Part shown: positions 30,997-31,063 of the stretch, piece after piece
How positions within the stretch are numbered: position 1 is the first letter of the stretch
How the letters are laid out: each line of letters opens with the position of its first letter
Source of the DNA: JBCCJA01 sp039045975
GTDB taxonomy: Bacteria; Planctomycetota; Planctomycetia; Planctomycetales; Planctomycetaceae
NCBI GenBank assembly: GCA_039045975.1
Contig: JBCCJA010000049.1
Coordinates: forward strand, 1 to 31,063
Length of the DNA stretch: 31,063 nucleotides
Direction of reading: 5' to 3'
Notes under the pieces: model-generated
Seen by the model: the letters and a program-made list of their open reading frames with translations, nothing else
Databases searched by the model: none
Told to the model about the DNA's origin: nothing
Translations under genes and position numbers: made by a program

Positions 30997-31063
30997 AGGG
31001 CGCCACGCCCTCCCCCGCCCGCGATTCGCCCCCGCGTCCGGCGGCCGATAATCAGCCGGCCCC

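Noticed and set aside
1..31063. tRNA genes, riboswitches, CRISPR array, transposase or prophage
   Set aside because: Looked for cloverleaf-type ends, regular spaced repeats and transposase/integrase motifs by eye; none seen.

Overview
The window reads as chromosomal DNA of a high-GC planctomycete (Planctomycetota). That assignment is inference. It rests on the GC-rich coding style with few strong Shine-Dalgarno sites, a PEP-CTERM surface protein, a secreted LamG/DUF1080-like protein, a DUF1570 protein, FHA and GYF_2 proteins, a CheX-CheY pair without other chemotaxis genes, many GTG/TTG starts, and GC-rich inverted repeats between genes. I see no rRNA, tRNA, CRISPR array, transposase or phage genes.

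Layout. 1-7,000: a truncated frame at the left edge, then on the minus strand an alpha/beta hydrolase, an RbfA-like ribosome factor, a large multi-PAS hybrid histidine kinase, a small membrane protein and acetolactate synthase (ilvB). 7,100-8,300: an AT-richer island with a PEP-CTERM protein, flanked by two exact copies of a 43-bp sequence. The right copy is the 3' end of the LamG/DUF1080-like gene. The left copy looks like the 3' stump of a related gene. 8,250-13,000: the secreted LamG/DUF1080-like protein, a divergent shikimate-kinase-family enzyme, a zinc-ribbon protein, a translationally coupled GYF_2 membrane protein plus RluA-type pseudouridine synthase, and biotin-protein ligase (TTG start with a strong ribosome site).

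12,980-18,110: a signalling block. A minus-strand CheX - CheY-like receiver - HDOD/GGDEF operon faces, across about 730 bp of non-coding DNA, a NarL/LuxR-type regulator whose receiver lacks the phosphorylatable Asp. An FHA protein follows. The HDOD/GGDEF protein carries a GGEEF active site, an RxxD inhibitory site and a repeated C-terminal module resembling MshEN, so it may both make and sense c-di-GMP. 18,300-24,100: an MMPL/RND exporter, a secreted DUF1570 metalloprotease-like protein, a secreted thioredoxin-fold protein, and a REP/BIME-like inverted repeat.

24,170-29,165: a metal-homeostasis neighbourhood. It holds a NicO-type Ni/Co exporter, a conserved hypothetical, a tiny membrane protein, an FAD/NAD(P) oxidoreductase ending in a Cys-rich tail, and, transcribed divergently, a Fur-family regulator (probably Zur) and a COG0523 GTPase (ZigA-like metal chaperone). 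A perfect TGCAAT-N3-ATTGCA palindrome lies in the divergent promoter region and is the best operator candidate. This is the most system-like part of the window: probably a zinc-limitation module in which the Cys-tailed flavoprotein is the least understood part.

29,170-31,063: an inverted repeat between convergent genes, a SOUL haem-binding-family secreted protein, a 59-residue membrane protein, SlyX, and C/G-rich hairpins up to the right edge.
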